DNA of 64,000 nucleotides. Origin: Isoetes taiwanensis. Its lineage: Eukaryota > Streptophyta > Lycopodiopsida > Isoetales > Isoetaceae. The notes beneath the pieces were generated by a model, which had not been told where the DNA came from, did not search any database, and saw nothing but the letters and a program-made list of their open reading frames with translations. Position 1 is the stretch's first letter; each line of letters starts with the position of its first letter. The stretch covers positions 994,001-1,058,000 of the forward strand of contig JAJEKV010000093.1 in assembly GCA_021234155.1 (NCBI GenBank), given 5' to 3'. Below, piece by piece: positions 1 through 10,113 of the stretch. The position numbers were made by a program, and so were the translations under genes.

Positions 1-1790
1 CGGGCTCCCCAATCCACCCCCCCGTCTTCGATCGCGAGATGGTGGGCACTCGTGCGAATGGAGGCAATGAGTCTGGCGCTTTTGGGCACCGGGAACGCCA
101 GTAGAGCCTGTGGGCCCGCTAACACGCCAGGTTGATGTGCTCCTTGTAATGGGCCATTTTGACCTCGCTCTAGAGCAATGGGGTCCCAGAGCTTGCCAAG
201 GAAACAAGCATCTAGGTACTCCGCAAGAACATCGATCACGACGGGCCGCCGCATCCAGATGCGCATCTGTGCTCGCATCGTTCCATCTTAGCGAACCATC
301 GATCTCTCTTACCCCTCCAACAGGCCCTAAGCCGCTAGCGGACTCATGGCCACAGTGTAAGCCAAAGTCTGGGGCCGACATCACCATAGTAACCACTTTA
401 CGAAAATAGACGATGTGTCTATCAAGAGCTGCCAGCCAGGCGGCAAGAATCCAGTTTCCCGCAGCCCGAGAATCGATAGGGGTGAAGGTTTCACCCAAGT
501 GCTCAGTGCCAAAATGCCTTACGCACCTCCAAGTCATTCCGTGTCGCCAAAGAGGCGGCCCAGGGCCCCAAACCTCGACCCGTCTGGAAGGGCCGGGGCT
601 CGACCGGTGCGAGAGCAGATGTGGCCGATGGCCCCAATCATATAGCTACGCTGGTGGATTTGTTGTTACGCATGGCATAAAGCGCTTTTCCCGGCCTTCT
701 TGTCACATAGCCGGATAGGCGCCTCAGCCCGAAGCGAGGGAGGGAACTCCACCCCCAGGTACTTGTAGGTGGGCGTGGCGTCCGCGTGCCGCCCCCGATA
801 TATGTGAGTCACGGGAGGCATGGGGTGGCGTGAAAGGATATGAGAACCACCACGGTCTTGGCAGTTGACGCTGCATGTTCGTAGCGACAAAAAATGTGTC
901 TTAGGGCATCCGGTGAGACTACATGGCCGGGGTGTGGGCAGGGGCCAACATCGTCGCATAGATAGATGAGCGGATGACACGTGCAAAAGTCGAGATGCCA
1001 TCCCCCATGCTTTCGATGCCGTGGGCTCTAAGCGATCAATGTAGAGGCCAAAAGTGTTGGCGAGAGGGGCAACCCCGCCTGACTCGATACTACCGGGTGA
1101 ATGCTTGGCCCGGCCGGTCGCGACGCCAAAACAACTCTCATTAACTTTGATATGGCATTACGCATGTGCGCAAATGGAGCCCCATTGATGCGGGCCTAGC
1201 CTACGCTTTTCCTGGGACCGAGTCAAAAGCCTTTAAGTCCACAGCAAAGAATACAAGTCCAAATTTAGATGATTCCTACGTCTTCAATCGGTGCACCGTA
1301 AGAAGATATGGTCAATCGCTGAGTGGCGGGTCGAAAGCCGCCTGGGTGAGGGCCGCGACATCCGGCCGCCTGCCTTGCCGGGTCAATCTAACTCGAGAAT
1401 GCCACCCAACAGTTTGGCAAATCGACCCCATGATCGTCCAGTAATTGGGCCGACAAAGGTGGGTCGCCTTCCGCCTTTGTGAATGGGAACAACCCTTGCC
1501 AGGTCCATTGTCTGGGAAACCCTCCCGCAATGCTCGGTTGAACAGGTAGTGAGGACCGGCACAAGCGTCTGCCCCGCCCACTTGAGTAACTCGCCCGCAT
1601 ACCATCGAGGTCACCGCCTTCCCATTAGCTAGCCGCTGTGCAGCCCTCCTCAACATCCTCCCCAGAACCAATGGGGGCCATCCCGTGGGGGTATGGGCGC
1701 ACGCTGCCCCCGGGTCATAGAGCCGCTTTAGTATCGTTCCCACGCCGTGATGTCCCCCGAAATTTGCTGGCCTTCAAGCACTTCAAGGCC
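1..1790 (-). pseudogene. Decayed LINE reverse transcriptase, cut by window start
   Basis: Reading the minus strand from about 1,790 down, pieces of a non-LTR reverse transcriptase appear in order in changing frames. At about 1,540-1,500 there is an NRALREGFPDN segment, the usual stretch before the thumb/finger region. At about 1,440 a PNYWTIM segment matches the family's PNYRTI motif. At 1,250-1,205 a VDLKAFDSV segment corresponds to polymerase motif A (VDfkKAFDsV). At about 890-850 an AKTVVV-like stretch and at 785-745 a YKYLGVEF stretch match the region after the catalytic YADD box. No continuous frame exists: there are many frameshifts and stops, and I could not find the YADD box. The stretch is visibly more GC-rich than the rest of the window. 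The element runs off the left edge, so its 3' end is not seen. Family assignment is fairly sure; the exact clade is not. Confidence 0.7.
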
Positions 1791-2220
1791 AAAAGGTTCG
1801 AGGATGAGTGTCCGCCAGCCTAACATCTCCCCTCGATGCTTGGCAAGTGTACCGCGCCTTTGTGTCCTTCAGGGGGAATTTAATTTTAAGGCGTGTAATG
1901 TAATGGTTTGTGGCACGGATGGCGGGAAAAAGTAGCCATTATTTTGGTCCGTGATAAATTTTTGAAAAATGCGGGCCATTAATGTGGTTGCAATGAATGC
2001 ACACACATGTCCTATGAAATTTAAGCCATGTGGATGCCAAGTAAGCTTTGCTCCTCTTTCTACTTGCCAACTAATACGACTTTGGAAAAAATCGCAAACA
2101 TCATTGGTCGCGAGAAACATGACGTGGAATTCTGGCATCCAAGATATGGGCCATTTTGAGACCCCAAATCCGCCCTAATGGGTTTCTGCACTCTTGAGTG
2201 CAACTTTGGGTTGTCTTTGC

Positions 2221-2574
2221 TTAAAAGCATTCCACCACTTGCGCACAGTACTCGGATATCCCACAAGACCCCTCCCCTGCTCTAGCCATCTCTGCTGCCT
2301 TTTCCTTGACAGCAGATAAGGTAACTCCCATTCCTTGCTCTGTCATGCTAAGCGCCCAATTAACTAGCTCCTCCTCTTGGAGAGTTGTCAATATTTGTGG
2401 ATGGTTTGTTTGCTTGTGGGTTGTTTGACCATATAGCCAATCTCGGATTTTGGATTTTGGTTTACCAGACCTCCTTGATGCCTCTCTAATTGAAATGCCA
2501 AGTTCATTTACCTCTTCAAGGATGTCCAGCATTTGCTCCTCGGTCTATTGGCCTCTCCTACTCGGCCTCGGCAT
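2221..2574 (-). pseudogene. Pogo/CENP-B-like transposase, N-terminal fragment
   Basis: The minus strand starts with MPRPSRRGQ, then a stop, then TEEQMLDILEEVNEL and a helix-turn-helix stretch (REASRRSGKPKSKIRDWLYG). It continues with LQEEELVNWALSMTEQG and ends before the second DNA-binding half is complete. This matches the double helix-turn-helix (Psq plus CENP-B type) head of pogo/Tigger-like transposases. The stop is TAG at a position where the related copy at 20,463 has TGG (Trp). The catalytic DDE part is missing, so this is a dead fragment. A related copy lies on the minus strand at 18,430-19,190 and extends further into the protein. Downstream (1,860-2,220) no coding continuation is visible. 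Confidence 0.6.
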
Positions 2575-2960
2575 TGGACTGGTAGCAGCCTTGTGGTGCC
2601 CTCTTCTTTGTCCTGGGTGCGCAGACCCTCTTAGATGATGTCGGTCTCCTGGTACCTCTTTTAGCATCGGTATCTCTTTGTGCCCTCGTCGAAACCATGG
2701 TTGTCTTTGTGCTCTTTGCAGCTTCTTCTCGAGAACATATGAACTATGAAAGGAGGGTAGGATTTTATGTCCATGGAAGCCATAGCGGGAGTCGGAGAAT
2801 TGAATTCACAAGAATGCAATCGAGTGCTAGGTTTGGGCACCAATTCAAATCACCCGCATTGAATTCGTCTTTCAAATCGGCATGCTCGGGGTATTTTCTC
2901 CTGCACGGACATGGTCATCTAGTGCATGGATATGGTCATTCAGTGCACAATCTGATAGGT
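2575..2960 (-). repeat. 5' leader of pogo-like element, repeated elsewhere
   Basis: This stretch lies just upstream (in element orientation) of the pogo-like start codon at 2,574. It reappears in reverse complement at about 20,113-20,462 and, degraded, at about 42,370-42,690. Shared landmarks are the GAATTCAATGCGGGTGATTTG-type block near 2,850 and the TTCATAGTTCATATG-type block near 2,735. It is most simply the untranslated leader or inner terminal sequence of the same transposon family. Confidence 0.55.
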
Positions 2961-3460
2961 CTTTTGTTCCTATGATGTGATACAGGTATGGCCTTGGTTA
3001 TTGATCATGAAAACATAATACATAATACAGATGGTTGTTCTGTGGCTTTCTTTTGCTGAGCTCTGAAGCAGAAGAGGTAAGTTCCTTGTCCTAATCTTGA
3101 AATTGTTAAACATGCCATAATCATTGGATTTTCTCTTGATGCTCACCTTCTGCAACATAACATTTACATGTCCGTGCACCATTCTGATTATTCCCTCAAG
3201 CAAAAGCTACATGTGCAAAAGCATTGCAGGTTATTTCCAAAAGCATTGTAGATTATTTCGATATTAGGTTTCAATGATTCCCCACATTTTGATGGAGTTA
3301 TCTAGGGTTCAATTCCCTGGGGAGATGCGAGATATGGTGTACTTAAAAGTAATTCAAAATCTGTGGATATACATAGTATATGTGATTTGTGTTTGCTCGT
3401 AGCAGCATCCCATTATGGAACTAATGCACATCATTATATTTATATTAAAATAAGGCAGTT
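2961..3460. other. No gene recognised
   Basis: AT-rich sequence with only short, codon-poor open frames. I see no repeat, RNA or protein similarity here. Confidence 0.5.
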
Positions 3461-3612
3461 TTGTCATTCTAGGCTTGTCTCATGTAATTGGATTACATAA
3501 AATTGTTATACGCAGAAGTGTTTCTAAAATTGTTACATGCATTTATACCATTCTTAGTGCCCGAAATGACCGAAGGGCTTTATTAGGGCCCAAAAGGCCC
3601 ATTTTTTTATTT
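3461..3612. repeat. Left inverted-repeat arm
   Basis: Pairs with 5,560-5,760 on the opposite strand. It starts near the TCATTCTAGGCTTGTC block and ends after GGGCCCAAAAGGCCCA. Confidence 0.6.
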
Positions 3613-5559
3613 TATTTTTAATATAACAACCAATACATGTATACCATTAACATTAATTAACTCAAACCATTGCATCCAACATATTTAAATTAAAATTCCC
3701 CTGAAACCCCCTTTGGTTTGGGTGCATATTCACATGGGGTGTTACGTAGGATAGCAAAAAATGCCAGTTTTTTAGCCGATCTGAGAATGGGCAGCAAGGT
3801 GAGCCCGCAAATTGAAGAACTCTTTTGGACATAATGATTGGGGCAAAAGCAAAACACCTACAATTATCTGCAAAAGGTCAGCTTGTATTCAAGATATGTT
3901 AATGTACCTTGGCTTGTCCGGTTACTGCCTCTGCTTCAAGAAATCTCGGTTCCACGCTCATTTGTAAGTATATGTTTACGCGCACTTTGCATAGTGCATA
4001 TCTTTTAATGATTTCTTGACGAATCTTGCATCTAGCTTCTGGATTCGATATTGGAGAGATTAAAATGGGACCTCTTACAAAATTATCTCTCTGTAGACGC
4101 GTGGTACTCTGCGCAATTCTTACTACTTGATTTGTGGATGATTCAAATATCTAATGCTAATGCATGATCTTTAATGTTAACATCGGTACTTGACCTTCCT
4201 TTTGAAATATAGAGATAATGATGATCTCTTACAGCTAGAGAGCTATCATGGGCTCTAACTCTAGCTATCATTGGCTCTAAAGAGTAACATGGAAATAGAA
4301 CCTCCATCCTTAGAATAGATAGTAGGCCGTTAGAACTTGCAGTGCATGCTAGGTGAAGACACATCCATTTGTGGTTTCCACTGTTAAAATGCTTGCTCTT
4401 ATAATATATGGCCGATACTAAAGACTAACAGGGTGCAGCTACTAGCTATTTAGCCTTGGCCTTGATATACCGTGCATGGATCCTCTTTAGCAGCATTACA
4501 TTGCATACAGATGGGCAAGAACTTGGAATGGAGGACTTTTAACTGGGGAATCAATATCTAGATTGTGCAAATCTATGTTTAGGCGTCCAAAATTTCTTAG
4601 AACAGATTGACAACTATTTTGCTGATGTACACAATATTATAGGCTTGTGGTAAGGAAACTAATTTAGATGCGACCATGATGATGATGTGTTGCTTGCGTT
4701 TGACATTGTCTAGCTATGAGTTATGCATAAACCTTTATTGAATTTTTGCAGGTTACATCTATGGCTAATCCTTACACTGCCATTGTCGCTATAATTTCTA
4801 ATACATTCTTCTTTGGGCTTCAATGGGAGCTGAAGTTAATTGATGCAAATAGGGGTTTGAGAGCTGTTACATAGATGGTTGAAAACATTATAAAGAGGAC
4901 TCTCAATTCTTACATGCTTAAATAGTTTGATAACTCTGCAAATCCCAAGGTGGGCTACTTTAAACAAGGTGACCTAGCAAACGCACTAATGACCTGCGAT
5001 TGCACTAATAAAAGAATATTCCCAAATATTCTCTAAAATTTTTGCTAGTTTGGGAGTCAAACTAAACAAAATGCCTTCCTTTTTAAGAGTGTAGTGCCAT
5101 TTTAGGGGGGGTCAAAACGAAAAAAAAAAGGACACACTTTAAAAATGAACCTTCATTTTAATGCTCTTCCTACTAAAAATTGTGATTCCATCGGGCAGGA
5201 TCAATGAAGAGTGATTCTGTCGCGTGGAATAAAAGGATGGTGATTCTATCCAATGGGATCTTGCGGATCGGGAAGTACCATTTGGATGGCTAGGATGTGG
5301 CGTGGCGATAGACATCTCGAATCGCTCTGAAAGTACCTGACGCTATCAGGTACCAAAATGAGGCCTCCGAAACGGATCCGTTCCCAAAGGGTTAGTAATT
5401 CCGCAGACAGGTCGCCACCGCAATGGAATCACCTAAAGCTAGAGCTATTTTCACCCGTTATTGTAGAACCAATTGGAAGAACTTGCTCACACAGTTATTA
5501 AATCCACACACAGCTTGGGTCGCCGTATAGTTATGTGTTGGTTGTTATGTTACAAAAAA

Positions 5560-5760
5560 TTTTGGGCCCTTCGGGCCCTAATAAAGCCCTTCAGGCACTT
5601 TAACAATTTTAGTAACACCTTTGCATGTTCAGGCACTTTTGGGCACTGAGAATAGCATAAATGCATGTAACAATTTTAATAACACCTTTGCATGTTAGAA
5701 ACACTTTTGCATGTAATTCAATTACGTGAGACAAGCCTAGAATGGCATAAACACATAGTT
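5560..5760. repeat. Right inverted-repeat arm
   Basis: Reverse complement partner of 3,461-3,612. It is longer than the left arm because an inner segment containing CACCTTTGCATGTT is repeated, at about 5,620, 5,680 and 5,715. Confidence 0.6.
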
Positions 5761-6204
5761 TGATTGTTCAGAACAATAGCTTAAGCACAATATGAAGACA
5801 CAATATTTACATCTATCCATGTAATAATGTGCATGTAATATCTGTGCATGGAAGATTCTTGAGTGCACCAATTGATTATAGCCCTAATAATTTAAAGGTT
5901 AACACAATTATTTAATCTTTTTTCATCACCCATGGTGCAGCATATATGAGATTCTAATTTACATTAGCTTCCATCACAAAAGGAGAAAGGATAACAAATA
6001 ATGTAAGGTTTCAAATCTCATAGAGCCATTCCTACATTTTCCCATCACGAGTATTGCTTTGATATTTTGCAGTTTTCCACCAACAATGACCACCAATTGC
6101 AAATAAACATCTCATGAGGCATGCAAGAAATTGGCATAGATCAATGGAACTCATGCTTGTAGTAAAAAGGGAATTGAAAACTACAAATTTATTCCTATAT
6201 AACA
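5761..6204. other. No gene recognised
   Basis: AT-rich intergenic sequence; no coding, RNA or repeat signal seen. Confidence 0.45.
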
Positions 6205-6720
6205 TAGCTTTTTTTTGGGGGGGGCAAGATGTTTAGATTTTATTAATAAGAAAACCAGTACAAGACCTTGTGACCTTATTTCAGGCTCCACAATAGGCCG
6301 ATAGGAAGAATTTATATGCCCATGGTCGCCGATGGGAAGTATTTACAAAGAAACCCCTGTAACAACTATGATGATATTGGTTAGGATACAAAGAGATCCA
6401 TTACTCGCTGGAAGCCCCCGTCAACTTCTTCCTCCAAGAGCAAGTACTATAGGGACCTCTAACAAATTCCCCGGAGTACTAGAGAAAGTGGTCGCCTCTT
6501 CCCGCTCTAGGTCATTACAGAGCAAGATTCCTCGTCCAAAACCTTCGCATCTACTCCAATACCATATATGTGTTATCGCCCTTAAGACCAGATCAAGACT
6601 TAAAGCCCATAGCTCAAGATAGGGCAAAAGTATGCTGATCAAAAAACCCCCAAAGACTTAGATCAAGACCGATGTACTATTCTATCATATATATTCCACT
6701 TGTCATTCATTGGAGTCATA
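6205..6720 (-). mobile_element. Possible LINE 3' end (poly-A tail on minus strand)
   Basis: On the minus strand this block ends in CTTGTACTGGTTTTCTTATT, AATAAAAT, a C-run and an A-run (plus strand TTTTTTTTGGGGGGGG at about 6,210-6,225). That is the usual look of a plant L1-type 3' end. A 73-codon open frame upstream (6,642-6,421, minus) contains a tryptophan- and leucine-rich stretch but no motif I can name. I therefore call only a truncated element tail. It could also be an unrelated retroposed sequence. Confidence 0.35.
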
Positions 6721-7849
6721 TATTTCTATTGATTACCTAATTACCATGTTAGTACCAAGAATACCCCAAACAAGTCGCCATATGGGTGCTAAGAGTGCTT
6801 TGCATCCGGACGCATGCTTTTGATACCCACCAGCATACTTTTGCCCATTAGCGGCCAAATCTGATAAACCCTATTCCATTGGCATCAAGAGCAAGACTCC
6901 CCTCTAATTCTCGAGACAAGAATCACCCATGCCCCAGCCCGAAGATGCAAGCGAGGGGCGTATCAAGATGCTTCATCCTCAAAGGCTGCTAATCGGCCCG
7001 AGATCCAACCAGTTTTAAGGTACTATAAGGAGTTCACGCCCCATTTCCCCCCTAAAATGGTGAAGGTCGCCTCCCCCAAAGGGTGGTCTACCCTTTCCAA
7101 TCACATCGCTTCTACCCTTACATGGGTTCTTGAATCACTAGAGCTCTACGCAGCAATGAGACACCCAGGTCTCCCGTCCTGAAATGCCTGCTTAGAAGTC
7201 TTGAATCAATGACAATAGAATAGGCCCCGTCACGCTTTTGGACACCAAGGTTCCCCGGCCAGAAGGGCGAGCAAAGCACAATGAGTAAAACAACAAAGAT
7301 ACTAACCAGAAAGCACCATCGCCTCTTCAGAAAGTATATTTGTTTACAATCTTAGTGGAAAATGGATGAGGCAAGGCAAGCAACATAGAAGGCCAAGAAA
7401 AAGGGTGCACCAAGATCATTTTAACGAAAACTCGGGTTGGGCCCAACTCGCAGTGAGTGCGTGTCTTGAGAATCCAATGAGGCGCAAAGACATGCCCGAA
7501 AGTGCTATCCATTCCGCTGTCGATTCCTCCCCCTATTCCAATAGCTGAAATACATGCCAAGAAAACTCATCTAACTTACCAGTAGAACCTATGGACAAAG
7601 TCACGAAGCATTTGTGCTCTGCCATTCTCCAAACGAACAGAACTCGATGCTCAAACAAAATACCAAGAACCTATGACCCCGCCCCGCTTTTGCGCTGGGA
7701 ATGGCGCGGTGCAGCCCCTGCACCCTTCAAGGCATCCAACTCGAAGAAACGGGCGCGGCCTAAGCCGCCGCCCTAGCCGCCATAGCCGTTCTCCCACCTA
7801 GCCGTTCCCCTAGCCCAACATACTTATCTTAATGCACTACAGAATTACT
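6721..7849. other. Non-coding stretch with a C-rich patch
   Basis: Short open frames on both strands (for example 7,366-7,548 plus and 7,560-7,327 minus) overlap each other and show no family similarity. A C-rich patch with repeated GCCGCC and TAGCCG units lies at about 7,676-7,812. Similar TAGCCG units recur near 12,517-12,560, which hints at a shared old repeat. Confidence 0.35.
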
Positions 7850-8310
7850 TTTTATGATCTCAAAACAGCAAACCTTGAAGCTAAATTTACAGCCTAATGG
7901 CTTCCTCAATATAAAAGTCATGGACTGGAACTCTTTGCAACTTTCCAAATTGTTAAAATCGAAATTGAAATACCTCATGTTTGTACCAATGCAGTTGAAC
8001 AGAAGTAGAAATACAAAGGATGCTTAATCTGGCAGGAGTTCAGGCCTATAGATCAGGCTAAGTCCCGAAACCTAATTTTGTTGCTTTTTATGATCTTCAA
8101 AGAGCAACCTTTGAAGCTAAATTTATCGCCTAATAGCTTCCTCAACATAAAATCATGGACTGAAACTCTTTGCAACTTTTCAAATTGTTACAATAGAAGT
8201 TGAAATACCTCATGTTTGTACCAATGCAGTTGAACAGAAGTAGAAATACAAAGGGTGGTTAATCTGGCAGGAGTTCAGGCCTACAGATCGAGCTAAGTCC
8301 GAAACCTCAG
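7850..8310. repeat. Two direct copies of a 237-bp unit
   Basis: The unit beginning TTTTTATGATCT at about 7,850 repeats at about 8,087. Both copies carry TTGAAGCTAAATTTA, AATACCTCATGTTTGTACC, CAGTTGAACAGAAGTAG and ATCTGGCAGGAGTTCAGGCC in the same order, with scattered substitutions and 1-2 bp indels. Spacing is 237 bp. No coding capacity. Confidence 0.85.
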
Positions 8311-8541
8311 TAGAAACATAAGCAGGAAGAATTCAAAGCTGCAGAGATAACTATAACATCTTAGGATAATCTGTTGAGAATTGCCTAATACTCTAGGGAG
8401 TTTCTCTTCCCTTTTGCTCCTTCTTCTTGATGTCGCAGGTTCTTCCTTTTTTGCAAGTGTAGGGCAAGGTCCGGCTATGGTGGTCGCCGAAAAGGACGGT
8501 TTATTTCATTGCACTCCCCGCAAAAAACTCTCAAACGAATC

Positions 8542-8745
8542 GAAGTAGGTCGATTTGTCTATGAAATGGCCGAAATGGATGACTGAAAAGTGTCTAATAC
8601 GATCAGAAGTGCCGAATCGCCAAGAACGTGCACCACTCGAATTGACCTGAAGTAGGTCGATTTCTATATGAAATGGCGAGCTAATAACCGAAAAGTATCT
8701 AATACAACCCAAGAAGTGCCGAATCGCCAAGAACAAATGCACGCC
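8542..8745. repeat. Two direct copies of a 107-bp unit
   Basis: GAAGTAGGTCGATTT starts at 8,542 and again at 8,649. Each copy continues through ATGAAATGGC, AAAAGT-TCTAATAC and GAAGTGCCGAATCGCCAAGAA. A 78-codon open frame runs across on the minus strand only because both units share a frame; I do not regard it as a gene. Confidence 0.8.
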
Positions 8746-9220
8746 AAGCCAAATCGGATGAGAAGCGAGATCTAACTCCTCGACCGTAGAAACGCCAGGC
8801 CTTTGGTCCTATACCTCCAAAAAAATCGCCGGGCATGCATTATAGCCCTAATTTGTTTTTAACGAGGCTTGCATGTTTAGGAAGGATGAAAATCAACAGA
8901 GAAACCATGACCTCACGATTTCTTTTCCCTAATAAACATCAACGGTTAAAAATTGATGCACTCTAGAAATACTATTTAGTATCCGCACCGGAATACAACA
9001 ACAAAATCATAGAAAAACCATATAGAAAAGCGTATAAAACATCAAAAGGTAACCCCCTGTTATTATGCTACATATTGAATTTGACTTTGTAAAATGTGAT
9101 CCGATTGTAAATTTTGGTTGGTTGAACAACACAATTCAAAATTGTAACTTTTGATTAGGTGAGGAAACTACAAGAAATTTTTCAGTAGGAGGAAAAAGGT
9201 TTTTCCAACGCTAGTTGGAC
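8746..9220. other. No gene recognised
   Basis: AT-rich intergenic DNA with no coding or repeat signal that I can support. Confidence 0.45.
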
Positions 9221-9640
9221 TTTGCTACCTTATTTAATCATTGATTTTGTCTTTCCAATTATGACTTTCTCATTGTAGATGATTGCCAAGTAACTCGGAA
9301 ACCCCACCCTAGAATTTAATTATTGAATCATTGACCTTGTCTCGTCAATTATGACTTGGTTTACCATTACATGACCGCAAAATATCTCGGTAACCCCACC
9401 TTGGCTTTGGCTGGCACCTTATTTAATCAATTACCTTGTCTTGTCAATTCTTATATGATTGGATAAAGTATTTTACATGTTCGAGAAACCCCACCCTAGA
9501 CTTTAATTAACAATCATCAAGTGTTTTGTGCTTAAAATACCTTATTTAATCATTTACTTTGTTGGTTATTATTTTATGATTGCTAAGTCATGCTTGAGAA
9601 AGCTCACCCTAGACTATCTAACAACCATCAAGTGTTCCCA
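9221..9640. repeat. Degenerate minisatellite, about four 100-120 bp units
   Basis: The unit is CTTATTTAATCATT, then a TTGTCTTGTCAATTAT-like block, TATGA-T, then AGTAACTCGGAAACCCCACC and CTAGACTTTAATTA. Copies start near 9,222, 9,325, 9,418 and 9,530. They differ by substitutions and small indels. No open reading frame spans the array. Confidence 0.7.
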
Positions 9641-9915
9641 AGAGAATATATTTTTTTGTTTTTTGTAAATGTAGCCGGACTAGGTGGTAGGCTGGACTAG
9701 ATCCTGCAAGAAATCTACCATTTATGCTTAAAAAATTTCCCGAACCAAGACTAGCACCCATTGCTCCATAATTGAATTGAATTGATGACCAATTGGTCTA
9801 TGGGAACAATTGGCCTATGGGACCCAAATGTAGTTGCCACGATCATTTCAGATGGGATGGGTGACATTTTTTTCTCAACATCCCATTATAAATTGCAAAG
9901 CTGCAAGATAGTAGC

Positions 9916-9997
<82 letters not shown>
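9916..9997. repeat. (CTAT)n microsatellite
   Basis: About 20 uninterrupted copies of CTAT fill 82 bp, followed by a short (CTTT) run. It sits only about 35-135 bp upstream of the possible start codons of the lipase gene, so it lies in that gene's promoter or 5' untranslated region. Confidence 0.95.
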
Positions 9998-10007
<10 letters not shown>

Positions 10008-10022
10008 GAGTTCCTCTTTGTC

Positions 10023-10113
10023 TTGGTGTAATGGATATCTCATTGTGTAGTAATCGGCTCCGATGTGATACTCTTCGTATTGGTGTAATGGATATCTCAT
10101 TGTGTATCAATCG
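10023..10113 (+). repeat. 57-bp tandem duplication at the lipase start
   Basis: TTGGTGTAATGGATATCTCA with following TTGTGTA occurs at 10,023 and again at about 10,080, a period of 57 bp. Because 57 is a multiple of three, the duplication copies an in-frame ATG: the translation has MDISLC at residue 1 and again at residue 20. This leaves the true start of the lipase ambiguous. Confidence 0.85.

Larger units (their letters stand above)
3461..5760. mobile_element. DNA transposon-like element with long terminal inverted repeats
   Basis: The left arm (about 3,461-3,612) and the reverse complement of the right arm (about 5,560-5,760) match over most of their length. Both contain ATTCTAGGCTTGTCTCA, then GTAATT-ATTACAT, AAAATTGTTACATGCATTTA, TATTCT-AGTGCCC and AGGGCTTTATTAGGGCCC, in that order. 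The right arm carries an extra internal duplication (the TTTGCATGTT unit occurs three times). The roughly 1.9 kb between the arms has no open frame that I recognise as transposase, so this looks like a non-autonomous element. The outer ends and any target-site duplication could not be fixed by eye; similarity may extend a little beyond both arms. Superfamily unknown. Confidence 0.6.

Noticed and set aside
8506-8742. 78-codon minus-strand frame
   Set aside because: Produced by two tandem copies of a 107-bp non-coding unit; no start context or family match.
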